The notes: generated by a model from the letters alone, not told the origin. A stretch of 64,000 bases of DNA from Streptomyces toxytricini (GCF_014649915.1 NZ_BMTY01000003.1:263778-327777), one strand, 5' to 3'; counted from the first letter of the stretch, positions 1 through 9,139 are shown. Translations and numbers: made by a program.

Positions 1-450
1 CAGCGTGCCCAGGAGGATGGTGAACACCGTGGCGGTGTACAGCAGGCCCTTCAGCCACAGGCGCGTGTTCGCGCGCTCCGCGTAGTCGTTGATCACGGTA
101 CGCAGACCGTTGGCCCCGTGCAGCATGGCCAGCCACAGCATCAGCAGGTCCCAGACCTGCCAGAACGGGGACGCCCAGCGGCCCGCCACGAAGGCGAAGC
201 CGATCTTGGACACGCCGCCGTCCAGCACCAGCTGGATCAGGAGGTGGCCGATGACCAGGACGACGAGGACGATGCCCGAGAGGCGCATGAAGAGCCACGC
301 GGCCATCTCGAAGTTGCCGCGCGTCGAGCGCGGCGTCTTCCCGGTGCGCTTGCGCGGGGCCTCGATGTACGGAGCCGGGTTGTCGACGTCGTAGAGGCTC
401 ACGCCCTCCACGTCGCCGATGGCCTTGGCGGAAGAAGTGTCAGAGGACAT
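1..450 (-). CDS. sdhD: Succinate dehydrogenase membrane anchor subunit, 3' end cut by the window edge
   Basis: This is the hydrophobic anchor of respiratory complex II. With SdhC it holds the flavoprotein and iron-sulfur subunits on the membrane and passes electrons to menaquinone. The start is the ATG at 450. Reading down from there, a hydrophilic N-terminus of about 50 residues is followed by membrane segments, one containing GIVLVVLVIGHLL and one around LLMLWLAMLHGANGLR. The HGANGLR motif is the quinone/haem-side signature shared with SdhC. The C-terminus lies beyond base 1. It starts 5 bases after the sdhC stop, so the two are one operon read on the minus strand; sdhA and sdhB should follow outside the window. 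Confidence 0.93.
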   Translation of the reverse strand, partial: MSSDTSSAKAIGDVEGVSLYDVDNPAPYIEAPRKRTGKTPRSTRGNFEMAAWLFMRLSGIVLVVLVIGHLLIQLVLDGGVSKIGFAFVAGRWASPFWQVWDLLMLWLAMLHGANGLRTVINDYAERANTRLWLKGLLYTATVFTILLGTL

Positions 451-455
451 GCGCG

Positions 456-836
456 TCACTTCCCGAACAGTTCAGCGGCTGCGTGGCCGAGCACGGGGTA
501 CAGGGCCCCGACCATCAGCACGAACCAGATGCCCATGACCCACCAGAGCATCGCCTTCTGGTGGCGGGGTCCCTTGGACCAGAAGTCCACAGCGATGACA
601 CGGAGACCGTTGAGCGCGTGGAACAGGATGGCGGCGACGAGGCCGTACTCCAGCAGCGCGACGATCGGGGTCTTGTAAGTCGCCACGACGTCGTCGTACG
701 CCTCGGGGGAGACGCGGACGAGAGCGGTGTCGAGGACGTGTACGAACAGGAAGAAGAAGATGAGGACGCCGGTGACTCGGTGAGCCACCCAGGACCACAT
801 TCCTTCCCGGCCGCGGTACAGCGTTCCAGCCGGCAC
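456..836 (-). CDS. sdhC: Succinate dehydrogenase cytochrome b subunit
   Basis: 126-residue membrane subunit of complex II. Three membrane segments are visible at about residues 20-42, 57-80 and 96-116. His73 in the FHALNGLR motif is the likely axial haem ligand, and His33 lies in the first helix. I chose the GTG at 836 because it gives the family length, starts with the expected MPAGTLYRGREGMWSW segment, and has GGAGG 7 bases upstream on the minus strand. Longer reading is possible upstream but overlaps unrelated sequence. It is the first gene of the operon seen here, so its promoter should lie between 837 and 988. Confidence 0.93.
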   Translation of the reverse strand: MPAGTLYRGREGMWSWVAHRVTGVLIFFFLFVHVLDTALVRVSPEAYDDVVATYKTPIVALLEYGLVAAILFHALNGLRVIAVDFWSKGPRHQKAMLWWVMGIWFVLMVGALYPVLGHAAAELFGK

Positions 837-988
837 GGAAAACCCTCCGGAAGCGGGGCGGGGGCCAGCCGGCTTCGTTGTCGGTCGGGCCCGGCCGGGT
901 ACGGTCCACCGGCCCCGGACATCGTAGCGACGCTTTGTCGGTTCCTTCGCGCGGGGTCCGCCGGTGTGATCAAACAGGCACGGACGGC

Positions 989-1555
989 CTATCCCGCGCG
1001 GGCGAATCGCCCCGTTTCGGCGCCGGATACCCCCTCGCAGGAAGCGAGCCGGTCCGTCAGGTCGGCGAGCCGGGCCAGGGCCAGCCGGCGCAGCTCCTCC
1101 GCGGAGATCGCCCGCTCCTCCTCCACCTCCAGGCCCATCCGGCGGCGGATCGCCGCCATCAGCTGCCCGGCCCGCTCCTCCGGCGGGTGCCCGTCGAGGC
1201 AGATCACGAAGGAATGCCCGAACGTGCGCTCGTACTCCGCCCGGGCGGCGTCCAGCGCGAGGCGGGCCGCGTACGGCGCGCCGTCGGCCAGCTCCGCCGG
1301 CGGCTCCCCGGCCAGCGCCCCGACCAGATCGGAATCGGACAGGTCGTACGACGCCTCGTCGGCGGCGGCGCGCAGAGCGCCCGCATCCGGGTACGGTCGG
1401 TGCGCGGCCACCTGCTGCGCCCAGCGCGGGCTGCCGCAGCACTGGAGCAGCACCGCTTCGGCGAGCTCGGCGGGCAGGGTGTTGAACCGCGCCAGGCCGC
1501 GGTCGTCGAAGGGGACGGAGCTGCCGCGGGCCTGCGCCGGAAGGTGGCTCGACAG
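989..1555 (-). CDS. uraD: 2-oxo-4-hydroxy-4-carboxy-5-ureidoimidazoline (OHCU) decarboxylase
   Basis: Member of the OHCU decarboxylase family, which turns the product of urate oxidation and hydrolysis into S-allantoin. Visible family features are the N-terminal FNTLPAEL segment, a SPRW-x4-VAAHRPYP block near residue 55, and FGHSFVICLDGH near residue 125, followed by a helical C-terminus (RRRMGLEVEEERAI). About 188 residues from the proposed start, close to the family's usual 165-180. No ATG, GTG or TTG lies at a sensible place. A CTG at 1553-1555 has GAGGAG about 6 bases upstream and is my best guess; the next in-frame GTG upstream would add about 45 residues unlike the family. No other purine-ring catabolic gene is adjacent. 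Confidence 0.8.
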   Translation of the reverse strand: MSSHLPAQARGSSVPFDDRGLARFNTLPAELAEAVLLQCCGSPRWAQQVAAHRPYPDAGALRAAADEASYDLSDSDLVGALAGEPPAELADGAPYAARLALDAARAEYERTFGHSFVICLDGHPPEERAGQLMAAIRRRMGLEVEEERAISAEELRRLALARLADLTDRLASCEGVSGAETGRFARAG

Positions 1556-1945
1556 CGGGGGCTCCTCGGTGCGGTGCGGGTGTGCGGCAACGCTAGCGAC
1601 GCCGGACGCGGTCCGCTGTACCGATTCGGGGTTTTCACCCGGAAGTGAGCCGAAAGGATGAGCGGGACGTGGGGCTGCGCGCACACCGGGGTGCCGGACG
1701 GCGGGGAGAGGGGCGCGGAGGCGCGCCGGAGGGGGTGGAAGACGACCGAGGCCGCCACCCCCCACAGGAGAGGCCCCGGTCGTCGTCCGTACGGGCTCGT
1801 GCGACAAGCCCGTACCCTCCTCAGCGCCGCGCGTGCGTTTTGTGTCACACCCCGCTTCGCGCACGCTTGATTGCAGGCCGTACAACTCGTGGACGAAGGT
1901 ACTTGAAAGCCGTAACGTGCTGATTTGCGCCACACGTACAGGACA
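1556..1945. other. Divergent intergenic region
   Basis: About 390 bases between the OHCU decarboxylase gene (leftward) and the ECF sigma factor gene (rightward). It should hold promoters for both. AT-richer patches around 1840-1925 lie on the sigma-gene side. I see no convincing gene, RNA or strong hairpin in it. Confidence 0.5.
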
Positions 1946-2710
1946 GTGAACGGGTTGGGGACTTTGCTGGGGGACGACGCGGAGCTGACCGCCGCCGTGC
2001 TCGCGGCACAGGACGGCGACGAGGACGCGTTCCGTGCTGTGTACCGCGCGGTGCACCCGCGCCTGCTGGGGTACGTCCGCACCCTCGTCGGGGAATCCGA
2101 CGCGGAGGACGTGACCTCCGAGGCGTGGCTGCAGATCGCCCGCGACCTCGGGACCTTCACCGGCGACGCCGACCGCTTCCGCGGCTGGGCGGCCCGGGTG
2201 GCCCGCAACCGGGCGCTGGACCACATCCGCATGCGCGGCCGCCGGCCGGCCGTCGGCGGGGACGAGACCGAGCTGACGGGCCGGGCCGCCGACAGCGACA
2301 CCGCGGACCAGGCGATGGAGGCCCTGTCCACCGGCCGCACCATGGAGCTGATCGCACGGCTCCCACAGGACCAGGCAGAGGCCGTGGTGCTGCGCGTGGT
2401 GGTCGGCCTGGATGCCAAGAGCGCCGCCGAGACCCTCGGGAAGCGCCCCGGGGCCGTGCGCACCGCCGCCCACCGCGGGCTGAAGAAGCTGGCCGAGCTG
2501 CTCGGCTCGGAGGGCGGCCCCTGGCCCGAAGCGGAGGCCGGGACCAGGGCGGCCGCGGCGGTCGGCCATAATGCCGGTGGCCAGGGCCGGGACGCCGCGG
2601 GCGACAGGGACCTCGACGCGGTGCCCGCACAGCGCGGCGGCCGTGGCGGCGGCCTCGTGGAACAAACCGGTGTGACGCATTCACGTTGGCGGACGCAGAA
2701 GGACATGTGA
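1946..2710 (+). CDS. ECF-type RNA polymerase sigma factor
   Basis: 254-residue sigma-70 family protein. Region 2 covers about residues 15-100 (AFRAVYRAVHPRLLGYVRTLVG, EDVTSEAWLQIARDL, FRGWAARVARNRALDHIR). Region 4 covers about 130-185 (LPQDQAEAVVLRVVVGLDAKSAAETLG then a recognition helix with KRPGAVRTAAHRGLKKL). A low-complexity tail of about 60 residues follows. I prefer the GTG at 1946, which begins VNGLGTLLGDDAELTAA; a TTG 21 bases upstream is also in frame. Its stop shares one base with the start of the next gene, so the two are translationally coupled. The downstream membrane protein is probably its regulator. Confidence 0.9.
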   Translation: MNGLGTLLGDDAELTAAVLAAQDGDEDAFRAVYRAVHPRLLGYVRTLVGESDAEDVTSEAWLQIARDLGTFTGDADRFRGWAARVARNRALDHIRMRGRRPAVGGDETELTGRAADSDTADQAMEALSTGRTMELIARLPQDQAEAVVLRVVVGLDAKSAAETLGKRPGAVRTAAHRGLKKLAELLGSEGGPWPEAEAGTRAAAAVGHNAGGQGRDAAGDRDLDAVPAQRGGRGGGLVEQTGVTHSRWRTQKDM

Positions 2711-3759
2711 TGGCCGACGAGCGCAACAGGTGGCTGGACCGGGCCGCCTCGGAACGAGTGCTGCGCGGCGCACCTGCCTCTGCCGGCGACGCGGATCCCC
2801 GCGCCCGGGAGGCCGAGGCGCGCCTGCGGGCCGCCCTCGACGTGCTGGTGCCGCCGCCGGCGCCCCCCGGAGCGGAACTTCCCGGCGAGGCCGCCGCGGT
2901 GGCCGCCTTCCGCGCCGCGCGCGGCGCGGCGGGCGCGCCCGCCGCGGCGGAACCCTCCGCGGCGGCCGGTGCGGCCCTCCCCCTCGTGGAACTCGGCAGG
3001 ACGCCCTCCGCGGCCGTCCCGGCGCAGGCGCGTGCTTCCGCGGGCGGCCGGCGAGGCAGCCGGCCGGCGCGGTTCGCGCTGGCCGCGGCGCTGGCCGGGG
3101 TCGCCGTCGGCGGACTGGCCGCGGCCGCGGGCGCCGGACTGCTCGACCGGATCACCCACGACACCGCGGGCCCTGCCCCGGCCGTGTCGCTCAGCGCCGA
3201 CGAGGACCCCGCGCACACGGGCGAGACCGTACGCCCCTCCTCCCCGCCGCAGCTCGTGCCGTCGCCGTTCCGCGGCGACGGCTTCGCGCCCTCGGGCACC
3301 CCGGCCACCCCCGGCGGGGAGGCGGGCGCGGGCCGCGGCGGAGGCGTCGAGCCGGGCCTCGGCGCGGGCGGTACGGGCACGGCCCCGGACACGGCGACCG
3401 GCGGCAGCACTCGCGGCACCGGCAAGGAGACCCTGGGCGGCGCCACCGAGCTGCTCGAACGGGAACGGGAGACCCGCCGCAAGGCGGTCGACCTGTGCCA
3501 GGCGTACCGCTCGGGCCAGATGAACCCCGACCGCCGCGACCGCCTCTCCCGGCTGGCCCAGGGCATCGCGAAGATCCCGCACTACTGCGAGACGCTGCTC
3601 GACGGCCCCGGCGACTCCGGTGGCGGCGGCTCCACGGCCCCCCGCGACAGCGCCGAACCGGGCGCCGTGGTGAAGACGCCCCGGCTCGGCCAGGCGCCCG
3701 CGGAGCGGCCGGCCCTGCCGGGCCCGACGGCGTCCGCAGCCGTTCCCACCTTCCGCTGA
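2710..3759 (+). CDS. Putative membrane anti-sigma factor, partner of the upstream ECF sigma factor
   Basis: 349-residue protein with an acidic, alanine-rich N-terminal domain (starts MADERNRWLDRAASERVL), one membrane segment at about residues 122-147 (FALAAALAGVAVGGLAAAAGAG), and a long Pro/Gly/Thr-rich extracytoplasmic part. The C-terminus holds a small conserved block around KAVDLCQAYRSGQ and IPHYCETLL with two cysteines. Start ATG 2710 shares its A with the TGA of the sigma gene. Position and topology suggest an anti-sigma factor, but no zinc-binding H-x3-C-x2-C motif is present, so it is not a standard ZAS-type protein. Function is inferred from context. Confidence 0.65.
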   Translation: MADERNRWLDRAASERVLRGAPASAGDADPRAREAEARLRAALDVLVPPPAPPGAELPGEAAAVAAFRAARGAAGAPAAAEPSAAAGAALPLVELGRTPSAAVPAQARASAGGRRGSRPARFALAAALAGVAVGGLAAAAGAGLLDRITHDTAGPAPAVSLSADEDPAHTGETVRPSSPPQLVPSPFRGDGFAPSGTPATPGGEAGAGRGGGVEPGLGAGGTGTAPDTATGGSTRGTGKETLGGATELLERERETRRKAVDLCQAYRSGQMNPDRRDRLSRLAQGIAKIPHYCETLLDGPGDSGGGGSTAPRDSAEPGAVVKTPRLGQAPAERPALPGPTASAAVPTFR

Positions 3760-4090
3760 CGCCCCCGGCGCGCCCCGCGGGGTGCGTTCGGACGGAAACA
3801 CGAGGTGGGCGCGGAGCAGCTGTAACACTTTTCGAACCCGCGGCGCAGTACATAACGAGCCGACTGGTCATCGGCCGCGCAAGAGCCGGGGTTCCCCCCG
3901 TACCCCTGGGCTCTGCGCACCCGGCGCGGGCGGGGTTCGTTCCCCCGGCCCTGCCCGCGCCCCCCTTCCTCCCCCCTCCCGCGGTACGCCGCCTGCGCGC
4001 CCCGCCACCGCACCCTCCCCCCTCCCCCCTCCGCCCCCGGGCAGCAGAAAGCCCGGGCGCCGGCAGGGCCGGACACCCGGGCTGGTGTCA
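3760..4090. other. Convergent intergenic region
   Basis: About 330 bases between the putative anti-sigma gene and the terminator of the L,D-transpeptidase gene. Very GC-rich and pyrimidine-rich, with runs such as cctcccccct around 3965-4035. Around 4050-4083 there is an imperfect stem (agcccggg ... cccgggct) that could end transcription from the left. No coding signal is seen. Confidence 0.45.
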
Positions 4091-4127
4091 GTCGGCGGAG
4101 CCCCCGCGCGGGGGCTTTGCCGCCGAC
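4091..4127 (-). terminator. Hairpin terminator of the L,D-transpeptidase gene
   Basis: Extended stem: GTCGGCGG (4091-4098) pairs perfectly with CCGCCGAC (4120-4127), enclosing AGCCCCC / GGGGGCT (4099-4105 / 4110-4116). It starts 7 bases after the stop codon on the minus strand. There is no long U tract, as is usual for Streptomyces terminators. Confidence 0.75.
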
Positions 4128-4134
4128 CGGCGGG

Positions 4135-5007
4135 TCACCAGTAGACGACGACCTTGTCGCCGACCTTCACCTGGTCGAACAGCGCGGCGATCTTGCCCTT
4201 GTCGCGGACGTTCACGCAGCCGTGCGAGGCGCCGTTGTAGCCGCGCGCCGCGAAGTCCGCCGAGTAGTGCACCGCCTGGCCGCCGCTGAAGAACATCGCG
4301 TACGGCATCGGCGTGTGGTAGATCGTCGACGTCCAGTCCTTGGCCTTCCAGCCCACGCTGAACTCACCCTCGCGGGTCGGCGTGTTCTCGGAGCCGAAGC
4401 GGACGTCCATCGTCGAGACGATCTTCCCGTCGATCATCCAGGCGAGGGTCCGGCTCTCCTTGCTGATGCACATGACCCGGCCCTGCATGCAGCGCGGGTC
4501 CGGCGCGTCCGCCTCGTTGACCTCCGGCGGGCGCAGCTCGTCGGCGGTGGGCTTCTTGCTCGCGGCCTGGATCTTCTTCCAGGTGGCCGCGTCGACCGAG
4601 CCCGTCGCGGGCAGGCCGTTCTTGGCCTGGAAGGACTTGACGGCGGAGGTCGTCTTGGAGCCGTAGAAGCCGGTGGGCTTCACCGACATGAGCTTCAGCT
4701 GCTTCAGGCGCGCCTGGAGCTCGCGGACCTGCTCGCTGTCGTCGCCGTTCGCCATGATCGCCTTGACCGTCGGGGACGGCGAGGCCGAGGCCGACGGGGA
4801 CGCCGACTGCGACGCGGACGGCGAGGGCGACGCCGCCTTGCCGTCGTCCGACGGCGACGAGGAGGGCGACGGGTCCGACGCGGACGTCGAGGGCACCGCC
4901 GACGCGGCACCGGCCGGCGCCGACTCCGACGGCCCGCACGCGGTCGCGGCGAGCGCGACGGCGACGGCCGCTCCGAGCGCGCGGACTATGGCTTTCTGGC
5001 GGTGCAT
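4135..5007 (-). CDS. L,D-transpeptidase lipoprotein with peptidoglycan-binding domain
   Basis: 290-residue exported enzyme predicted to form 3-3 cross-links in peptidoglycan or attach proteins to it. The signal peptide ends in a lipobox (LAATAC, Cys24). A Ser/Pro/Ala-rich linker follows to about residue 80, then a PG_binding_1 domain at about 82-145 ([46 protein letters not shown]). The C-terminal YkuD domain has the catalytic SHGCVNVR motif near residue 262. Start ATG 5007 is preceded by GGGGGGA. A second, differently built L,D-transpeptidase lies at 59522. The pair probably acts at different sites or growth stages, but that is inference. Confidence 0.9.
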   Translation of the reverse strand: MHRQKAIVRALGAAVAVALAATACGPSESAPAGAASAVPSTSASDPSPSSSPSDDGKAASPSPSASQSASPSASASPSPTVKAIMANGDDSEQVRELQARLKQLKLMSVKPTGFYGSKTTSAVKSFQAKNGLPATGSVDAATWKKIQAASKKPTADELRPPEVNEADAPDPRCMQGRVMCISKESRTLAWMIDGKIVSTMDVRFGSENTPTREGEFSVGWKAKDWTSTIYHTPMPYAMFFSGGQAVHYSADFAARGYNGASHGCVNVRDKGKIAALFDQVKVGDKVVVYW

Positions 5008-5189
5008 GGCTGTCCCCCCGGGGTTTCTGCTTCGTGTACCTAGGTGATGCCTGGCGGGCGTGGAGAGTTGCACACGCGGACGGGATGTTGCGCCATTGTG
5101 ACCAGCGGCCGTCAGGGGACGGCCCGCAGCCGTCGCGGGGAAGGTTGTATCAGCCCCGGGGCCCTTTGTTCTACGGAGGGTTTGGTCAC

Positions 5190-6770
5190 ATGGCGAGCAC
5201 CGAGAGCGGAAATCCCATCGAACCGGTCTACGGGCCGCGGGACCTGACGGGATGGGACCCGGCGGTCAAACTGGGCGAACCGGGAGCGTATCCGTACACA
5301 AGAGGGATTTACCCGACGATGTACACCGGCAAGCCGTGGACCATGCGGCAGTACGCCGGCTTCGGGACGGCCGCCGAGTCCAACGCCCGCTACCGACGGC
5401 TCATCGACGCCGGCGGCACCGGCCTGTCCGTCGCGTTCGACCTGCCCACCCAGATGGGCCACGACTCCGACGCCCCGCTCGCCCACGGCGAAGTCGGCAA
5501 GGTCGGCGTGGCGGTCGACTCCCTCGACGACATGCGGACCCTCTTCGCCGGGATCCCCCTCGACCGGGTCTCCACCTCCATGACCATCAACGCGCCCGCG
5601 GCGCTGCTGCTGCTCCTGTACCAGCTCGTCGCCGAGGAGCGGGGCATCGCCGGCGACCGGCTCACCGGCACCGTCCAGAACGACGTCCTCAAGGAGTACA
5701 TCGCCCGGGGCACCTACATCTTCCCGCCGGGGCCCTCGCTGCGGCTGACCGCGGACACCTTCCGGTACTGCCGCGCCGAGATCCCCCGCTGGAACACCAT
5801 CTCCATCTCCGGCTACCACATGGCCGAGGCCGGGGCCTCGCCCGCGCAGGAGGTCGCCTTCACCCTCGCCGACGGCATCGCCTACGTGCGCACCGCGCTG
5901 GCCGCCGGGATGCGCGTCGACGAGTTCGCCCCCCGGCTGTCGTTCTTCTTCGTCGCCCGCACCACCCTCCTGGAGGAGGTCGCCAAGTTCCGGGCGGCCC
6001 GGCGGATCTGGGCGCGCGTCATGCGCGAGGAGTTCGGGGCCCGCGACCCGAAGTCCCAGATGCTGCGCTTCCACACCCAGACCGCGGGCGTCCAGCTGAC
6101 GGCGCAGCAGCCCGAGCTGAACCTGGTGCGGGTGGCGGTCCAGGCCCTGGCGGCCGTCCTCGGCGGGACGCAGTCGCTGCACACCAACTCCTTCGACGAG
6201 GCGATCGCCCTGCCCACCGAGAAGGCGGCCCGGCTGGCGCTGCGCACCCAGCAGGTCCTCGCGCACGAGACCGACGTCCCGCACACCGCCGACCCCTTCG
6301 CCGGGTCCTACGCGGTGGAGCGCATGACGGACCAGCTGGAGGAGGCGGCCCTCGCGCTGATGCGGCGCGTGGAGGACCTCGGCGGGGCGGTGGCCGCGAT
6401 CGAGGCCGGCTTCCAGAAGGCGGAGATCGAGCGGAACGCCTACCGGATCGCCCGGGAGACCGACGCGGGCGAGCGGGTCGTCGTCGGAGTCAACCGCTTC
6501 GCCCTCGACGAGGAGGAGCCTTACGTGCCGCTGCGCGTCGACCCCGCCATCGAGGAACGGCAGCGGGAGTCCCTCGCCCGGCTGCGCGCGGAGCGCGACG
6601 GCGCGGCCGTGGAGGCGGCGCTCGGCGCGCTGCGCCGGGCGGCCGGGGGCACGGACAACGTCCTGTACCCGATGAAGGAGGCGCTGCGCGCCCGCGCGAC
6701 CGTCGGGGAGGTGTGCACCACCCTGCGCGGGGTGTGGGGGGCGTACGAGCCGACCCGTTCCACATGGTGA
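5190..6770 (+). CDS. Methylmalonyl-CoA mutase family large subunit, no B12 domain
   Basis: 526-residue TIM-barrel subunit of an adenosylcobalamin-dependent acyl-CoA mutase. Visible blocks are [68 protein letters not shown] and [15 protein letters not shown]. Tyr in RQYAGF and Arg in ARGTYIFPP match Tyr89 and Arg207 of methylmalonyl-CoA mutase, which hold the free carboxylate; isobutyryl-CoA mutases have Phe and Gln there. This points to a dicarboxylic acyl-CoA substrate. The protein ends at about residue 526 with no DxHxxG cobalamin domain, and no small subunit lies nearby. GGAGGG at 5175-5180 supports ATG 5190. The LysE-type gene follows after 44 bases. Confidence 0.85.
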   Translation: MASTESGNPIEPVYGPRDLTGWDPAVKLGEPGAYPYTRGIYPTMYTGKPWTMRQYAGFGTAAESNARYRRLIDAGGTGLSVAFDLPTQMGHDSDAPLAHGEVGKVGVAVDSLDDMRTLFAGIPLDRVSTSMTINAPAALLLLLYQLVAEERGIAGDRLTGTVQNDVLKEYIARGTYIFPPGPSLRLTADTFRYCRAEIPRWNTISISGYHMAEAGASPAQEVAFTLADGIAYVRTALAAGMRVDEFAPRLSFFFVARTTLLEEVAKFRAARRIWARVMREEFGARDPKSQMLRFHTQTAGVQLTAQQPELNLVRVAVQALAAVLGGTQSLHTNSFDEAIALPTEKAARLALRTQQVLAHETDVPHTADPFAGSYAVERMTDQLEEAALALMRRVEDLGGAVAAIEAGFQKAEIERNAYRIARETDAGERVVVGVNRFALDEEEPYVPLRVDPAIEERQRESLARLRAERDGAAVEAALGALRRAAGGTDNVLYPMKEALRARATVGEVCTTLRGVWGAYEPTRSTW

Positions 6771-6814
6771 AACACCCGGAGCGACAGGAGTAAACCTGTG
6801 GAACACTCCTGCGC

Positions 6815-7489
6815 ATGCTGGGCGTCACCGATCTGCCGACCTACCTGGCCGGCCTCCTCCTGATCATCCTGCTGCCGGGGCCGAACTCCCTCTACGTGCT
6901 CTCCGTCGCCGCACGGCGCGGCGTGCGCACCGGGTACAAGGCCGCCGCCGGCGTCTTCACCGGCGATGCCGTCCTCATGACGCTCGCGGCCGCCGGCGCC
7001 GGGGCGCTGCTCCAGACCAGCCCCCTGCTCTTCGGCGTCGTCAAGCTGCTCGGCGCCGGCTACCTGACCTGGCTCGCCGTGGGCATGCTGCGCGGGGCGT
7101 GGGCGCTGTGGCGGTCGCGGGCCGAGCGGGACGGGCGGGACGAGTCCGGGGCGGCGGAGCCGCAGCCGCGCGGTGAGGCTGCCGCCGCCGAGCGGGAGCG
7201 GCCGTACCGGAGGGCCGTCCTGATCAGCCTGTTCAACCCGAAGGCGATCCTCTTCCTGGTCTCCTTCTTCGTGCAGTTCGTGGACCCCGGCTACGCCTAC
7301 CCGGCGCTGTCCTTCCTGCTGCTGGGCGCCCTGCTGCAGCTGGGCAGCTTCCTCTACCTGACGCTGCTGATATTCGGCGGCACCCGCCTGTCGGCCGCCT
7401 TCCGCCGCCGCCGGCGGCTGAGCGCCGGCGCGACCTCCGCCGCGGGCGTCCTCTTCCTCGGCTTCGCCGCCAAGCTGGCGACGGGTTAG
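6815..7489 (+). CDS. LysE/RhtB-family amino acid exporter
   Basis: 224-residue integral membrane protein. The N-terminus has the family signature LLLIILLPGPNSLYVLSVAARRG, followed by GYKAAAGVFTGDAVLMTLAAAGAGALL. There are about six membrane segments with a charged loop at residues 95-125, then FNPKAILFLVSFFVQFV, the second signature. Members export amino acids or related small molecules through the cytoplasmic membrane; the substrate cannot be told. It lies 44 bases after the mutase gene and may be cotranscribed with it, although no functional link is obvious. Confidence 0.88.
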   Translation: MLGVTDLPTYLAGLLLIILLPGPNSLYVLSVAARRGVRTGYKAAAGVFTGDAVLMTLAAAGAGALLQTSPLLFGVVKLLGAGYLTWLAVGMLRGAWALWRSRAERDGRDESGAAEPQPRGEAAAAERERPYRRAVLISLFNPKAILFLVSFFVQFVDPGYAYPALSFLLLGALLQLGSFLYLTLLIFGGTRLSAAFRRRRRLSAGATSAAGVLFLGFAAKLATG

Positions 7490-7738
7490 TCCGGGGCGCG
7501 TGCCGCCTCCGGCGCGCCGTGCGATGGGCGGAGGCGCCGTCAGCTCCCCGTCCACGCCCGTCCACGCGCCCCCGTACGCAACGGCGGTCCGAGCGGCCAC
7601 CGGGGCCGGATGAGCGCGCGAGTTTACCCCTGGGTGCAACCGGTCATGCGTCCAGAGGCCTGGTTTTTTTCCCCTGACGGCATGAACTTTTCCTGATCTC
7701 CATCCAGTTGGACCATTCGTGCGCCTACCCTTCAACGG

Positions 7739-8995
7739 GTGAACCAGTTGATGTCCCGCGAGTCCCAGACCGTCCTGCCCGGTGTGCCCTCCCAGCCCGA
7801 GCTGCCGGGGAAGCTGCCGGACCACCTGCGTGCCGAACTGATCGCCTTCCGCCGGGACTTGCACATGCACCCCGAGCTAGGACACCAGGAGTTCCGCACC
7901 ACGGCGGCCATCAAGGCCCGACTGGAGGAAGCCGGCCTGCGCCCACGCGTACTGGCGTCCGGCACCGGGCTGGTGTGCGACGTGGGCACCTGGGACGGCG
8001 GCCGGCCGATGCTGGCCCTGCGTGCGGACATCGACGCCCTCCCCATTCCCGACGCCAAGACCCACGTCCCGTACCGCTCGACGGTCCCCGACCGGGCGCA
8101 CGCCTGCGGCCACGACGTCCACACGGCGGTCGTGCTCGGCGCCGGGCTGGTGCTCGCCGAACTCGACCGGCAGGGGCTGCTGCCCCGCCCGGTGCGGCTG
8201 CTGTTCCAGCCGGCCGAGGAGGTGCTGCCGGGCGGGGCGACCGACGCCATCGCCGCGGGCGTCCTCGACGGCGTCGGCAAGATCATCGCCGTGCACTGCG
8301 ACCCCCGCGTCGACGCCGGGAAGATCGGCCTGCGGACCGGCGCGATCACCTCGGCCTGCGACCGGCTGGAGGTCACCCTGGAGGGGCCCGGCGGCCACAC
8401 CGCCCGGCCGCACCTGACCACGGACCTGGTGACGGCCGCGGCGCGCGTCGCGGTCGACCTGCCGGCGGTGGTGGGCCGCCGCATGGACGCCCGCTCCGGC
8501 ATGTCGATCACCTGGGGCAGGATCGAGACCGGGCACGCCTGCAACGTCATCCCCATGCGCGCGGAGCTGTCCGGGACCATCCGCTGCCTCGACATCAACG
8601 CCTGGCACGAGGCCCCCGACCAGATCCACGCCGCCATCGACGAGATCGCCTCGCTGCACCGCGCCAAATCGGAGATCACCTACGTGCGCGGCGTCCCGCC
8701 GGTCGTGAACGACCCGGCCGTCACCGAGCTGCTGCGCGAGTCGATGACCGCCCGGTGCGGAGCGGCGTCCGTCGAGGGAACCGAGCAGAGCCTCGGCGGC
8801 GAGGACTTCTCCTGGTACCTGGAGCACGTCCCGGGCGCGATGGCCCGCCTCGGCGTGCACCCTCCGGGCGGCTCCGTGAAGAGGGACCTGCACCGGGGCG
8901 ACTTCGACGTCGACGAGGACGCGATCGCCGTCGGGGTCGAGTTCTTCACGGCCGCGGCCCTGCTCGACGGGCGCCGTGGAAGCGCGATCGGGTAG
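7739..8995 (+). CDS. M20-family metallo-amidohydrolase
   Basis: 418-residue peptidase M20D-type enzyme (amidohydrolase/hippurate hydrolase group), expected to hydrolyse N-acyl amino acids or similar amides with two metal ions. Seen motifs: FRRDLHMHPELGHQEFRTT near residue 40, ALRADIDALPI, HACGHDVHTAVVLGAG (metal His and Asp), LLFQPAEEVLPGGATDAI (catalytic Glu pair), an inserted dimerisation domain at about 200-310, and GTEQSLGGEDFSWYLE near the end. The GTG at 7739 lies 7 bases after a TACCCT hexamer (7726-7731) and could be a leaderless start; an ATG at 7751 is the alternative. No ribosome-binding site is clear. A strong hairpin follows at 9033. Confidence 0.87.
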   Translation: MNQLMSRESQTVLPGVPSQPELPGKLPDHLRAELIAFRRDLHMHPELGHQEFRTTAAIKARLEEAGLRPRVLASGTGLVCDVGTWDGGRPMLALRADIDALPIPDAKTHVPYRSTVPDRAHACGHDVHTAVVLGAGLVLAELDRQGLLPRPVRLLFQPAEEVLPGGATDAIAAGVLDGVGKIIAVHCDPRVDAGKIGLRTGAITSACDRLEVTLEGPGGHTARPHLTTDLVTAAARVAVDLPAVVGRRMDARSGMSITWGRIETGHACNVIPMRAELSGTIRCLDINAWHEAPDQIHAAIDEIASLHRAKSEITYVRGVPPVVNDPAVTELLRESMTARCGAASVEGTEQSLGGEDFSWYLEHVPGAMARLGVHPPGGSVKRDLHRGDFDVDEDAIAVGVEFFTAAALLDGRRGSAIG

Positions 8996-9032
8996 AAATC
9001 TTTACCTCATCTGAGCGGCGCCCGGCACACCT

Positions 9033-9061
9033 GTCCAGCCCTTGATACACAAGGGCTGGAC
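9033..9061 (+). terminator. Hairpin terminator after the M20 amidohydrolase gene
   Basis: Perfect 12-bp stem GTCCAGCCCTTG / CAAGGGCTGGAC with a 5-base loop, 37 bases after the stop codon. No U tract. Confidence 0.75.
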
Positions 9062-9139
9062 GCTCCGGCAGTCACCAACCGGTCACTGTCCGGTTCGCGA
9101 CGATCCGATAACGACTCCTGAACGGGCTCTTAACTGACA

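Noticed and set aside
1204..3828. An 874-codon minus-strand frame opposite the ECF sigma and its partner gene
   Set aside because: No domain; the opposite strand carries clear sigma-factor regions 2 and 4.
4780..4930. Simple-sequence stretch in the L,D-transpeptidase gene as a DNA repeat element
   Set aside because: It merely encodes the Ser/Pro/Ala/Asp linker of the lipoprotein (gacg/ccga runs), common in Streptomyces exported proteins.
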